In this document: positions 43,015-52,705 of the stretch, one piece after another
Position numbering within the stretch: the stretch's first letter is position 1
How the letters are laid out: each line of letters starts with the position of its first letter
NCBI GenBank assembly: GCA_016716435.1
Contig: JADJWI010000008.1
Location: 749,501 to 813,500 of the forward strand
Length of the DNA stretch: 64,000 nucleotides
Source: Acidobacteriota bacterium
Lineage (GTDB): Bacteria > Acidobacteriota > Blastocatellia > Pyrinomonadales > Pyrinomonadaceae
Direction of reading: 5' to 3'
Notes under the pieces: generated by a model
Told to the model about the DNA's origin: nothing
The model's input: only the letters and a program-made list of their open reading frames with translations
The model's database searches: none
Program-made: the position numbers and the translations under genes

Positions 43015-44076
43015 CTAATTTCCGGCGTTTTTGACCCGTGTTTTCTTCTCTGCGGATGCTTTCGGTGTGCTTGACGCCTTCGCTTTGGCCTTCGCCGGCG
43101 ATTTTGCGGCCCTAGTTGTTACTTTTTTTTTAGTCTGGCTTGCCGGGTTTAGCATTGCCGACCAGCGGTATTCCGGTGCGTCCCATCCTTCTTTGAGCTT
43201 CTTTAGGATGAACTCGGTCATATTCTCTACGATCCAGTTATGGTTGTACTCGCCGACCGAAGCGAGTTCGGCGTCCGGTGCCGGGTTCATAAAGTCGATC
43301 GCGTACGGGATGCCATCCTTGATCGCGAACTCGACCGTGTTGAGGTCATAGCCGAGAGCCTTGCAGATCGTGATCACGTCCTGCTCGACCCGCTTGTGCA
43401 GTTCCGGCGTCAGGTAGTTTTCGATGTTGACGTACTGCATCCCGCTCAAGTAAGGCTTCGAGGGGTCGTACGGCATGATCAGCACCTTTTCTTGCCCGAC
43501 GCAATAGCAGCGGACGAAGTGATCGTATTCGATGCCTTCCTGAAGCGTCATGCAGAGCGTGCCCGACTGGTTATACTCCGACCAAAGTTCCTCGAGCGAG
43601 TTGACCTTCGAAACGTTCTTCCAGCCGCCACCGTCGAAGGGTTTGAGGAAAGCCGGAAAGCCGACGTAATCGACAATGCCTTCCCAATCGATCGGGAACT
43701 CAAGGTTACGCAGCGATTCGCTGGTGATGTCTTTGATGTAAGCGTGCTGCGGAAGCAGTACGGTCTTCGGGATCGCGATGCCGATCTTTGCTGCGAGCGA
43801 ATAGTTAAAGAACTTGTCATCCGCCGACCACCAGAAGGGATTGTTGATTACGTAGGTGCCCTCAAGGGCCATTCGCTTGAGAACTGCCCGATAATAGGGC
43901 ACCTCGTGCGAAATGCGATCGATGACCACGTCGTAACGCTTCTCTTCTTCGTGGCGAATGCCGCCGACCTTTACCATTTCGGCAACGACCTCGCCGCCGC
44001 CTTTTTCATTTATGCTGTTAATTATAGATTCGGGAAACGTGACCTCACGCCCGACCAATATCCCAACTCGTTTCAT
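43015..44076 (-). CDS. ATP-grasp ligase with Lys/Ala-rich tail
   Basis: Protein of 353 residues, related to D-Ala-D-Ala ligase/RimK/glutathione synthetase enzymes, which join a carboxylate to an amine using ATP. The N domain starts MKRVGILVGREVTFPESI; the ATP-grasp part holds PAFLKPFDGGGWKNV (about 150-165) and a metal site near YAIDFMNPAPDAE (about 275). The last 45 residues are Lys/Ala/Ser-rich like a histone H1 tail. The frame can extend to 44175, but the ATG at 44076 gives the family's normal start. The substrate is unknown. Confidence 0.82.
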   Translation of the reverse strand: MKRVGILVGREVTFPESIINSINEKGGGEVVAEMVKVGGIRHEEEKRYDVVIDRISHEVPYYRAVLKRMALEGTYVINNPFWWSADDKFFNYSLAAKIGIAIPKTVLLPQHAYIKDITSESLRNLEFPIDWEGIVDYVGFPAFLKPFDGGGWKNVSKVNSLEELWSEYNQSGTLCMTLQEGIEYDHFVRCYCVGQEKVLIMPYDPSKPYLSGMQYVNIENYLTPELHKRVEQDVITICKALGYDLNTVEFAIKDGIPYAIDFMNPAPDAELASVGEYNHNWIVENMTEFILKKLKEGWDAPEYRWSAMLNPASQTKKKVTTRAAKSPAKAKAKASSTPKASAEKKTRVKNAGN

Positions 44077-44285
44077 ATCTTGATAATATTCCTTATTGAA
44101 ATTGCTGCCGGGGCGGAAGGCTCCGACAAAGTAAAACCTAGATTGTAAGCGATTGCCCCCCGCCGGGCAAGACAAACAAAAGCCTTGCGCAACCGGCCGG
44201 TAAGACGCTATTATTCAATTACGGGCATCTGCGGCCCCGACTAGTCGTTCCCAAACTCTCGAACTAGTTTTACCCTTTATCGATC

Positions 44286-45554
44286 ATGGACACTAATCAA
44301 ACTCTTCCAGTGGAGCAGTCTGCTCGCGCTACGCCCGTTACACAGCCCATTCAATCTGCGAAGGATATTTTTCACAACATCCTTCGCCGGATGCTTGCGG
44401 CCGGCGATAAGGTCAGCGACCTCATATTTTCGCCCGGAAGACCGCCGCAAGTTGAGCTAAGCGGCGACCTTGAACCGGTGCCGATCCCGGGCTACGAAAT
44501 GCTCAAACCGCAGCATATCAAGGCATTCGTCGATGTGATGCTCGAGGGAAACCGGCAGGGAAATGAATCGCTCGATGCAAAGGGCTCGGCGGATATCTCT
44601 TACAGCGTGCCGGGCCTCTGCCGTTTCCGTGTAAACATCTTCAATCAACGCGGTACGCATGCGGTAGTGATGCGTGTTATCCCGACTCGGCCGCCGAATT
44701 GGCAAGAACTCGATCTTCCGATAGCCGTTCGAAACGTTGCCACGATCAAGAATGGCCTTGTGCTTGTAACAGGGCCGACCGGTTCGGGTAAATCGACGAC
44801 GCTGGCTGCGATCATTGACCTGATAAACAACACCAAGAAATACCACATTGTCACCATCGAGGATCCTATCGAGTTTATCCATGACCATCGCCTAAGCACG
44901 ATACATCAACGTGAGCTCCACTCGGATACACCCGACTTTGCACTCGCTCTTCGGGCGGCTCTTCGGCAGGCCCCGAAAGTAATCCTTGTGGGTGAGATGC
45001 GCGACCGCGAGACGATCGAGGTAGCTATGGAAGCTGCCGAAACAGGCCACCTCGTGCTCTCAACGCTCCATACTATTGACGCCGCGAAGACCATCGACCG
45101 CATCATCGGCGTTTTTCCGAAAAACGAAGAAGCCGCGATCCGTACGAGGCTTTCGCAATCGTTTCGGCGGATCGTCTCGCAGCGATTGATGCCAAAGGTC
45201 GGAGGGGGCCGCATCGCGGCGATCGAGATCCTCGTCTCCAATTCACGAACCCGCGAATATATTGAGCGAGGCGAAAAAGAGGGCCGTTCGATCACGGACG
45301 CGATGAAGGATGGCGAACTCGACGGCATGCAAACATTTGACCAGGAGCTCGAAAAGTTGATACGCAAGGGGCTGATCACACGCGATACCGGAATGGCTTA
45401 CGCATCAAATGCGACGAACCTCGGGCTCGCGATCGCCGACCTCGACGGCACACCGACCTCGTTCGAGGAACAACCAGCCGCAAACGGATACTCAGCTCCC
45501 CGGCATGAAACATCGGTCGAGGCCGAGATAATGTTCGAGGGATTTGAACGATAA
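44286..45554 (+). CDS. pilT: PilT/PilU-family twitching motility ATPase
   Basis: Hexameric ATPase of 422 residues that powers type IV pilus retraction. The N domain has the SDLIFSPGRPPQVELSG start of the PilT group. The Walker A GPTGSGKST is at about 162-170; an Asp box, TIEDPIEF and a Walker B-like VGEMRDRETIE follow, and His boxes lie near STLHTIDAA. The C-terminal part (MQTFDQELEKLI) resembles PilU-type members, so PilT and PilU are hard to separate. No other pil gene is nearby. Confidence 0.9.
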   Translation: MDTNQTLPVEQSARATPVTQPIQSAKDIFHNILRRMLAAGDKVSDLIFSPGRPPQVELSGDLEPVPIPGYEMLKPQHIKAFVDVMLEGNRQGNESLDAKGSADISYSVPGLCRFRVNIFNQRGTHAVVMRVIPTRPPNWQELDLPIAVRNVATIKNGLVLVTGPTGSGKSTTLAAIIDLINNTKKYHIVTIEDPIEFIHDHRLSTIHQRELHSDTPDFALALRAALRQAPKVILVGEMRDRETIEVAMEAAETGHLVLSTLHTIDAAKTIDRIIGVFPKNEEAAIRTRLSQSFRRIVSQRLMPKVGGGRIAAIEILVSNSRTREYIERGEKEGRSITDAMKDGELDGMQTFDQELEKLIRKGLITRDTGMAYASNATNLGLAIADLDGTPTSFEEQPAANGYSAPRHETSVEAEIMFEGFER

Positions 45555-45557
45555 ATT

Positions 45558-45587
45558 GTGAAAGCCGCCGATTTGGCGGCTTTTCAC
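45558..45587. terminator. Bidirectional terminator
   Basis: GTGAAAGCCGCC and GGCGGCTTTTCAC around a 5-base loop form a strong stem with A's and T's on both sides. It lies between the pilT-family gene and the convergent coiled-coil gene. Confidence 0.85.
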
Positions 45588-45606
45588 TTGTTAATATCTA
45601 TTGGGT

Positions 45607-46458
45607 CTAGCGGTTGCCTTCGGGCAGGAGTTCGTAGTTGCCCATTTCGCGGTTGTAGGCGTCGAGTTGGCCGACGGAGTCTGCCGTTGCGTCGAGCATT
45701 TGCTTGGTCATTGCGATGGAATCAGACAGTTGCTCGAAGTCGAGTAGCGAGAATTTCTCCGGCGTTGACATCGTTACGATCTCGTCATTGAGGTAACTGA
45801 AAAAGTTCTCGATCGACTGCAACTGGCCCTCGACAAGTTTAACGCTCCGCTCGATCTCATCGAACGATGCGATACGCCGTTTCAGTATTTCGACGTTCGT
45901 CTGCTGGATCCGCTTGGTCTTTTCGTCGGTCGATGACTCGGCGGCACGATATGCCTGCGAGAGTTGATTGTGAACTGCCTGCCGATTGATCGATTTCAGG
46001 TGTTGCTTTCGCCGGCGGTAAACATCGAGCAGATCGACAAAATCTTCCCAACGCTGGTCGAGTGCGATGAGATTGCCGGGCAGCCTTCCGGCACCGGTGA
46101 ATTTGCGGTAGTTGTCCTGGATCTTTTCCTTAAGCCAACGAAGATATTCGACCGCTTCGCGTTCGCGGGGTGTGAATGATTTGATCAGCTTCTCGCGGTT
46201 CGACTTCGCCAATTGAAAAAGCCGATCCTTTTCGCGCTTCTGTACGATCTGCCTGTACCACGGCAAGTTAGGCATGACCATTATATAGACCACCTCGACG
46301 ATCAGGGCTACAAGAAGCGGTATAACGCTTCCGGTATAAGCAGCGGCAACGGCAAAGCCCGCGAGCCCCCAAAAGTTCGCCGGTTCTTTGATAGCTTCCT
46401 TAGCGTAGCTTGTTTGGAATTTTTCCAGACTCTGCTGGTACTTAGCCAGATCTGCCAT
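45607..46458 (-). CDS. Membrane coiled-coil protein, PspA neighbour
   Basis: Unrecognised 283-residue protein. After an N-terminal helix (about 1-28) come one or two transmembrane helices (about 28-65). Long charged coiled-coil helices (about 80-270, with QRWEDFVDLLDVYRRRKQHL) fill the rest. It follows the PspA gene by 50 bases on the same strand. This pairing suggests it works with PspA at the inner membrane, perhaps as an anchor; that is inference. Confidence 0.75.
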   Translation of the reverse strand: MADLAKYQQSLEKFQTSYAKEAIKEPANFWGLAGFAVAAAYTGSVIPLLVALIVEVVYIMVMPNLPWYRQIVQKREKDRLFQLAKSNREKLIKSFTPREREAVEYLRWLKEKIQDNYRKFTGAGRLPGNLIALDQRWEDFVDLLDVYRRRKQHLKSINRQAVHNQLSQAYRAAESSTDEKTKRIQQTNVEILKRRIASFDEIERSVKLVEGQLQSIENFFSYLNDEIVTMSTPEKFSLLDFEQLSDSIAMTKQMLDATADSVGQLDAYNREMGNYELLPEGNR

Positions 46459-46508
46459 ATAAAACTAGATGCCGCCGAGGTCCGATTCGTTCGAACAAAT
46501 TGTAACGA

Positions 46509-47297
46509 TCAGGACTTTGCTTCGTTCGCTTCGGTCTCGATAACCTGTTCCAGGATCTCTTCCTCAGTAGCGGGAGCTCCCGAGCCGGCTCCGATCTGCT
46601 TGCCCGCATCATTGGACGAACCGGCACCGAGCAGGCCCATCTGCTGCTTATAGGAAAGAAGCTTGTCCTGGAGCTGAATGTCCATTGCCTCGCGCTCGAT
46701 GTCCGCCATTTGCGAATCGACCGACGAGGAACCGAGTTGGAGCTTTGCTTCCGCAGCGGCAACGCGACGCTCGATCTTTTCTCGCATTTCGTTGAAGGTC
46801 GAAGCATCGTCGCCGATGTTGAAGCCTTCCATCGTTTGGGCGAGCTGTTCCTGAAGCTTGGCCTGCTTTGCCGCGGAAATGAGCTGCATCGCCTCTGCGC
46901 TCTTTTTCTTCATGTTCAGGACGTAATTGTCCCGAGCCTTGAGCGCATTGGCCGAAGCGGACTGTGCGAGTTCAAGCTGTGCACTTGTTCTTTCAAGGTC
47001 GATCTGCGCTTGCTGGAGTTGGCCGATGTAAGCGGTAGCGATGTCGTCGCGGCCCATCTTGACCGAGGCTTTGATCTTCGAATCGAGATCGACCACCTGA
47101 GTTTCGAGGTTCTCTCTATTCTTTTGGAGCAAGCGCTCGGTCGCCATTACCTGAGCCACCGAATTATTCAGTTCCGGCACACGGTCGCGCATATCGCGGA
47201 TGGTCTGCTGGAGCACGAGTTCCGGGTTCTCGATCTTATCGAGAGCCGCACCGGTACCTGCCCTGAAAATCCGCGTTATCCTTTGCCACAATCCCAT
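46509..47297 (-). CDS. pspA: PspA/IM30-family protein
   Basis: ESCRT-III-like membrane-repair protein of 262 residues. The N-terminal amphipathic helix MGLWQRITRIFRAGTGAA binds stressed membrane, and the long helical coiled coil (about 25-220) forms oligomers. The C-terminal part is Gly/Ala-rich with no clear second domain. No pspF or pspBC lies near; instead a coiled-coil membrane protein follows, which may be its partner. Confidence 0.92.
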   Translation of the reverse strand: MGLWQRITRIFRAGTGAALDKIENPELVLQQTIRDMRDRVPELNNSVAQVMATERLLQKNRENLETQVVDLDSKIKASVKMGRDDIATAYIGQLQQAQIDLERTSAQLELAQSASANALKARDNYVLNMKKKSAEAMQLISAAKQAKLQEQLAQTMEGFNIGDDASTFNEMREKIERRVAAAEAKLQLGSSSVDSQMADIEREAMDIQLQDKLLSYKQQMGLLGAGSSNDAGKQIGAGSGAPATEEEILEQVIETEANEAKS

Positions 47298-47507
47298 TTT
47301 TTTCTGGTTCTCCTCTAAATTCTAACAACGAGCAACCCGCCGGCCAACATCTGTACGTCGCCGTACGGTTCGAAGTTCAAAAATCGGATTAAGTATAACA
47401 GGAATTGCGATTTAGTTAATAGTAGCGTCCGCTGGGGTGCAAAAGTTTCACCGATTTCACAGAGACGGAGCCTAACGGTATGATGTTCGGCAGCACAAGG
47501 AGGCACG

Positions 47508-48854
47508 ATGAACGATGAACTGAAGCGAGCGGTACGGGAACTGGATGACGATCTGGTCAGAAACAATCGGCGAAATGAGGAGCTTTTTGCGAAGCTGTCG
47601 GAACTTCAGGTTTCGCTTGGGCTTCTGCACGATGACCGGCCGATATGCCCATTTCTGCGGCCGTTTTTCCTCTCTCGCGATCTGTATTCGGAGATCTCAA
47701 AGGCCGCCCGCGTCGTGAGCGGGGCGTTTGCCCAAGTTGCTCTCGCTGCGTTAGAAGATCCAAAGATCGCCAAAATGCTCGGCGTGACCGAAAAAGAGAT
47801 GGTTTGGGCGAAGCTCGACCCGGGCTACAGCGGCGTCACCGTTAACAGCCGTTTGGACACATATATTTATGGCAACGAGTTCAAATTCCTCGAATACAAT
47901 GCCGAGAACCCGGCGGGCATCGGTGACCAGCAGTCGCTAAAGACGCTTTTTGCTGAGGTTCCGGAGGTCAAACATTTCCTCGCCGCAAACAAACATTATT
48001 TCCCTCAGCCGCATCAGACGCTTTTGGAATCGCTCGTTTCCGCCTATCGCGAGTACGGCGGCACGGAAGAGAAGCCGCAGATCGCGATAGTCGATTGGGA
48101 CGGCGTTTCGACCGCGGCCGAGTTTGAGATTCTCGCCCGGCACTTTGAGGCGTGCGGCCACCGAACGCTGATCTGCGACCCGGAAAATCTTGAATACGAT
48201 GGGAAGGTTCTCAGCTACGGCGATTTTCGTATCGATATTTTTTTCAAACGGGTGATCATACACGAGTTTCTCGAGCGTTTCGACGAATCGCACCCGCTCT
48301 ATAAGGCTTGCCGCGACGGCAATGTCTGCATGGCGAATGCGTTCCGGGCGAAGCTTGCACATAAAAAGGCCGGATACGCCATCGTCACCGACGAGCGATA
48401 CAGCCATCTTCTCACCAGCGAGCAGATCGAAATGGCAACAAAGCATCTGCCCTGGACGCGAAGGGTCACCGACGAACGAACCAAGTACGAGGGGAAAGAG
48501 GTCGAGCTTCTGGAATCTCTTCGCCGCGAACGCGAACGGTTCGTGCTCAAGCCAAGCGATGACTACGGCGGCGAAGGTGTAAAGCTCGGTTGGGAATCGA
48601 GCGAAAGCGAGTGGGAGGCCGCGCTTGAGGATGCGATTGATAATGACTTCGTCGTGCAGGAAAAGGCACCGGTCGATAAGATCCGGATCGCTTCATATGC
48701 GGATGGCGAAGCCTTTCACCAGGACCTTTTGGTCGATTTTGATCCGTTCCTTTTCCGCGGCAGTGTCGAGGGCGGAATGGTTCGGCTTTCCGCGGATTCG
48801 ATCGTTAATATCACACAGGGCGGCGGCGAGACCGGCCTTGTTATTCTTGGGTAA
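47508..48854 (+). CDS. Circularly permuted ATP-grasp protein
   Basis: Soluble protein of 448 residues. The ATP-grasp elements appear in permuted order: an N-terminal LEYNAENPAGIGDQQ region (about 125-140), a middle HFEACGHRTLICDPENL part, and the late FVLKPSDDYGGEGVKLG lysine motif (about 345-362). This arrangement matches the type 2 permuted ATP-grasp/glutathionylspermidine-synthase-like families. It probably makes an amide bond; the substrates are unknown. It is divergent from pspA. Confidence 0.8.
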   Translation: MNDELKRAVRELDDDLVRNNRRNEELFAKLSELQVSLGLLHDDRPICPFLRPFFLSRDLYSEISKAARVVSGAFAQVALAALEDPKIAKMLGVTEKEMVWAKLDPGYSGVTVNSRLDTYIYGNEFKFLEYNAENPAGIGDQQSLKTLFAEVPEVKHFLAANKHYFPQPHQTLLESLVSAYREYGGTEEKPQIAIVDWDGVSTAAEFEILARHFEACGHRTLICDPENLEYDGKVLSYGDFRIDIFFKRVIIHEFLERFDESHPLYKACRDGNVCMANAFRAKLAHKKAGYAIVTDERYSHLLTSEQIEMATKHLPWTRRVTDERTKYEGKEVELLESLRRERERFVLKPSDDYGGEGVKLGWESSESEWEAALEDAIDNDFVVQEKAPVDKIRIASYADGEAFHQDLLVDFDPFLFRGSVEGGMVRLSADSIVNITQGGGETGLVILG

Positions 48855-48952
48855 CCGCCACACCTTTGGCGATCATTTTTGAAACCGACGTCTCTCGAAT
48901 TTAAGTCGGTGGTGCAAGTATTTACCGTTCGGTCCGTTCCAAGACCAGGCAA

Positions 48953-48991
48953 TGCTCGTTTGCCCGCGTTCAAGTCGCGGTCAAATGAGCA
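48953..48991 (+). promoter_or_regulatory. Hairpin before the alpha-2-macroglobulin gene
   Basis: TGCTC-G-TTTG-C-CCGCG, a 7-base loop, CGCGG-T-CAAA-T-GAGCA. It has 14 Watson-Crick pairs with two internal mismatched positions, 33 bases before the ATG. It could act in the leader or mark the end of the preceding transcript. Confidence 0.45.
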
Positions 48992-49023
48992 GGCTAAAAT
49001 ATAACGAACGGGAAGTTAACGTA

Positions 49024-51324
49024 ATGAGAAAATTCACTGCTTTGGTGCTGTTATTTACGATCTATACGGGTGCAGTCGCTCCCTTTGCCGTTTCCGGACA
49101 GATCGTTGGAAGGACAATGGAGATCAAGCTAAAAGACGTTCCTTCGGGACTTACATTTCGGCTGAGCGAAGGCTCCGAGGGTGCCGAGACGCGCGAGGTC
49201 CAGCAACCCGCGACCGCGGAGCAGCTAACCGACGACGCCTCCGGCAAATTGCTCGGCCGGCTGCCGGCGATCAAGACCGACCCCGACGATAAGGCCGAAT
49301 TTGCAAAGCGTATAGGCACGCTTCCAGCACCGAAGACCGGCGAAAAGATACCGGTGAAATTTCCGGCCGATACACAGCAGCCGATCCCGCAAACCGGCGA
49401 TGCAAAGCAGGCGCTCGAGGTAGTGCGTTTTTCACCTGAGGGCGACGTCCCGCTCGCTCCCGATCTAAACATCACTTTTTCGCAGCCGATGGTCGCCGTT
49501 ACTTCACAGGAAGAAGCGGCAAAGTTTGCACCGGTCGAACTGAGCCCGCAGGTCGAAGGTCGCTGGCGATGGCTCGGAACGCGAACGCTGATGTTCGATA
49601 CCGACAAGCGTTTCCCGATGGCGACCGTTTTCACCGCCCGCGTCCCGGCCGGAACGCGTTCAACGAACGGCCAAGCTCTCCAAAAAGATTTCATTTGGAC
49701 ATTCAAAACACCGCCGCCGAAAGCAATTCAGATGATGCCGAACGGCCAGACGACCCGCCGCGATGCGGTCATCTTCGTTGGCTTTGATCAGGCGATCAAC
49801 CCGGCAGCCGTGCTCGAATCGATAACAGTTACGGGCGGCGGCAAGCGGCTCCCGATCCGGCTCGCTACCGAAGCGGAGACGGTTCAATTCAAGTATTACA
49901 TCGATCAGGCACAGCCCGGCCGCTGGCTCGCTTTTCGTGCGGTAACCGCCGATGGCGGAGTCGAAAATGCATTGCCCGCCGATTCGCCGATAACGGTAAC
50001 CATAGGCAAAGGAACGCCCTCAGCCGAAGGCCCGCTAACCACGACCGCGGCACAGACTTTCAGCTTGCGTACGTACGGCGCCATGAAGGCGACCGATTTC
50101 GTCTGCGGCTGGCAGCGGAACCAAAACTGTTCGCCCTTCGAGCAGTGGATGATCACGTTTACAAACACCATCAATTCTTCGGATTTCAAGAAAGAGATGG
50201 TGACGATCGAGCCCGCCGTCGAGGGCCTTAACATCTATCCGTCCGGAAACCGCATTTACGTTCAGGGCCCAAAAAAGGGAAGGACCTCGTACAAGATCAC
50301 GGTCAGCGGCGAGCTCAGCGATATTTACGGCCAGAAGCTCGGAGCACCGGCCGTCGGCACGATCAAGACCGGATCGGCCGAAAGCAATATGTACGCCCAG
50401 GGCGGGCCGATGACCGTGCTCGACCCGATGGCGAAGCCGAATTTTTCGTTCTATTCGACCAATCATAAGAACGCCCGCGTTCGGATCTATCGTGTTCAGC
50501 CCGAAGACTGGAGCAAGTATGTTCAATACGTCCGGTATCTGAACTACGACGATGGCCGCCGGCCCTCAATGCCAGGCTCGCTTGTCTCTGAAAAGGTGAT
50601 GCCGATCGAATCGGTGGCCGATGACCTCGTCGAGACGCGCATCGATCTTGCCCGCTTCCTGAGCGGCGGCGTCGGCCATCTGGTCCTTGATATCGAGCCG
50701 ACGGTCAAGCGCGATCAGTATGACCGGACGAGAATTCTCACTTGGATCCAGTCGACTAAGATCGGGCTGGATGCGTTCGTTGATAACGAAGAACTCGTCG
50801 GCTTCGCGACGGAACTTTCGACCGGAAAGCCGATGTCGGGCGTTGGGCTGACCATCTATCCTAACGACGGAGTTGTGGTCGAGCGTTCCTCGAATGAAGG
50901 CGAAACGGGAACGACCTTCTTCGGCTCGATCTGGAATTGGATCTCGAGTTGGGGAAGTGCCGACCCGACGGAGAATTCCTCGGTCGATGCCGATGGCTCC
51001 GCGGTCGAACTCGAGACCATCGAGCCGGCCCAAAGCCAGCAGACCGGTGCCAACGGCATCTTGCGGATCGCTCTTGCCGAAAAGGCTTCCGACAAAGGGC
51101 AGAATCTGCTGATCGCCCGCCGCGGACAGGACTCGGCATTTTTGCCGGAGAACTCCGATTACTATTGGCAGGATTACGGCAATTGGCACAAAAGAGCTCG
51201 ACCGATTCGCTCCGTTGGTTCGTCTTTGACGACCGCCGGATGTACAAGCCGAACGAAGAGGTCTCGGTCAAAGGATATCTCCGAAAGCAGACGGCTGGAA
51301 AATTTGGCGACATCGAACCGCTAG
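49024..51324 (+). CDS. A2M fragment 1 (N-terminal)
   Basis: First frame of the split gene, meaningful to about 51192. It holds the signal peptide, a Pro/Thr-rich stretch and the first MG-like beta domains (about 750 residues). After the A-run at 51189 it continues out of frame to 51324. Confidence 0.7.
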   Translation: MRKFTALVLLFTIYTGAVAPFAVSGQIVGRTMEIKLKDVPSGLTFRLSEGSEGAETREVQQPATAEQLTDDASGKLLGRLPAIKTDPDDKAEFAKRIGTLPAPKTGEKIPVKFPADTQQPIPQTGDAKQALEVVRFSPEGDVPLAPDLNITFSQPMVAVTSQEEAAKFAPVELSPQVEGRWRWLGTRTLMFDTDKRFPMATVFTARVPAGTRSTNGQALQKDFIWTFKTPPPKAIQMMPNGQTTRRDAVIFVGFDQAINPAAVLESITVTGGGKRLPIRLATEAETVQFKYYIDQAQPGRWLAFRAVTADGGVENALPADSPITVTIGKGTPSAEGPLTTTAAQTFSLRTYGAMKATDFVCGWQRNQNCSPFEQWMITFTNTINSSDFKKEMVTIEPAVEGLNIYPSGNRIYVQGPKKGRTSYKITVSGELSDIYGQKLGAPAVGTIKTGSAESNMYAQGGPMTVLDPMAKPNFSFYSTNHKNARVRIYRVQPEDWSKYVQYVRYLNYDDGRRPSMPGSLVSEKVMPIESVADDLVETRIDLARFLSGGVGHLVLDIEPTVKRDQYDRTRILTWIQSTKIGLDAFVDNEELVGFATELSTGKPMSGVGLTIYPNDGVVVERSSNEGETGTTFFGSIWNWISSWGSADPTENSSVDADGSAVELETIEPAQSQQTGANGILRIALAEKASDKGQNLLIARRGQDSAFLPENSDYYWQDYGNWHKRARPIRSVGSSLTTAGCTSRTKRSRSKDISESRRLENLATSNR

Positions 51325-52705
51325 GTGACGCGGCATCGGGGATCACATGGTCGGCCCGCGACCCGCGGAACAACGAGATCGCGAAGGGAACCGCGAACCT
51401 CAACGCCTTCGGAGCGTTCGACCTCAAGTTCAAGCTGCCGGACAACGCGAATCTTGGGTACGCGAGTGTCCAGTTCACCACGGCGAGTGCGCTTTCCGGG
51501 GCGAGCTATTCGCACCAGTTCCAGATACAGGAATTTCGCCGGCCCGAGTTTGAGGTTACGGCAAAGGTCGATAGCGAGGCACCGCATTTCGTTGGCGAAA
51601 AGGCCGATCTTTCCGTCGAGGCAAAATATTACGCCGGCGGTGGGCTTGCCAATGCGGAGACCAACTGGACCGTAACGGCGACGCCGACCAGCTACACGCC
51701 ACCCAATCGTGACGACTTTACCTTCGGCACTTGGGTGCCCTGGTGGCGTGGCGATTTCTACGGCGGGCCGCGTGGTTCGGGTTCGACGCAGAATTTCGAA
51801 GGCACGACCGACGCCGAGGGCAAGCACCACCTCAAGATCGATTTTGAATCGGTAAAACCGCCGCGGCCTTACACCATCTCAGCTTCGGCCTCGGTGCAGG
51901 ACGTTAATCGCCAAGCGTGGGCAGGCCAGACCTCGCTGCTCGTCCATCCGTCGGATCTTTACGTTGGCATCAAGACGCCGCGGACCTTCGTCCAAAAGGG
52001 CGAAAAGATCACGGTCGAATCGATCGTGTCTGACATCGATGGCAAGCTGATCGCCGGCCGTGACGTCGAGATCAAGGCCGTGCTCAAAGACTGGCGGTTC
52101 GACGCCGGTTCGTGGAAAGAGGTCACTATCGACGAGCAGGCCTGCAACGTCAGATCGGGCGAAGCCGCAGTTAAATGCGAATTCGTCGCCAGAAATGGCG
52201 GGCGGTACATCGTCACCGCGACCGTTATGGACGACCGCGAACGGTTCAACGAAAGCGAATTCATGATCTGGGTTCCGGGCGGAAAGACGCCGCCGAACCG
52301 TGGCGTTGAACAGGAAGAGGTTCAGATAATCCCGAGCCAGAAGGAGTTTGCTCCGGGCGACGTCGCCGAACTTCTCGTTATCGCTCCCTTTACTCCGGCC
52401 GAAGGCGTGCTTACGCTCCGCCGCGATGGGTTGGTGAAAACCGAGCGGTTCACGATGAAGGATTCATCGATAACGCTCAAAATACCGATCGAAGAAAAGT
52501 ATCTGCCGAACATTTATGCCCAAGTCGATCTGGTCGGCGCCTCGCCTCGGCAAAACGACAAAGGCGAGGTCGATGCGAAGCTTGGTTCGCGGCCGGCATT
52601 TGCCACAGGCAACCTCAACCTGCCGGTCTCGACCGCGGGGAGGAAGCTGACGGTCACGGCCGAGCCTGCGGATTCAACGCTCGCTCCCGGCGGCGGACGA
52701 AGGTC
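51193..52705 (+). CDS. A2M fragment 2 (middle)
   Basis: Second frame, from the SSTDSLRWFVFDD region, which continues fragment 1. It holds the MG-type domains with the FRRPEFEVTAKVDSEAP pattern typical of bacterial alpha-2-macroglobulins. It has no start of its own and runs out of frame after about 52705 to a stop at 53033. Confidence 0.65.

Noticed and set aside
51185..51200. Programmed -1 frameshift in A2M
   Set aside because: No X XXY YYZ heptamer in the zero frame and no downstream pseudoknot seen; a lost A in a homopolymer fits better.
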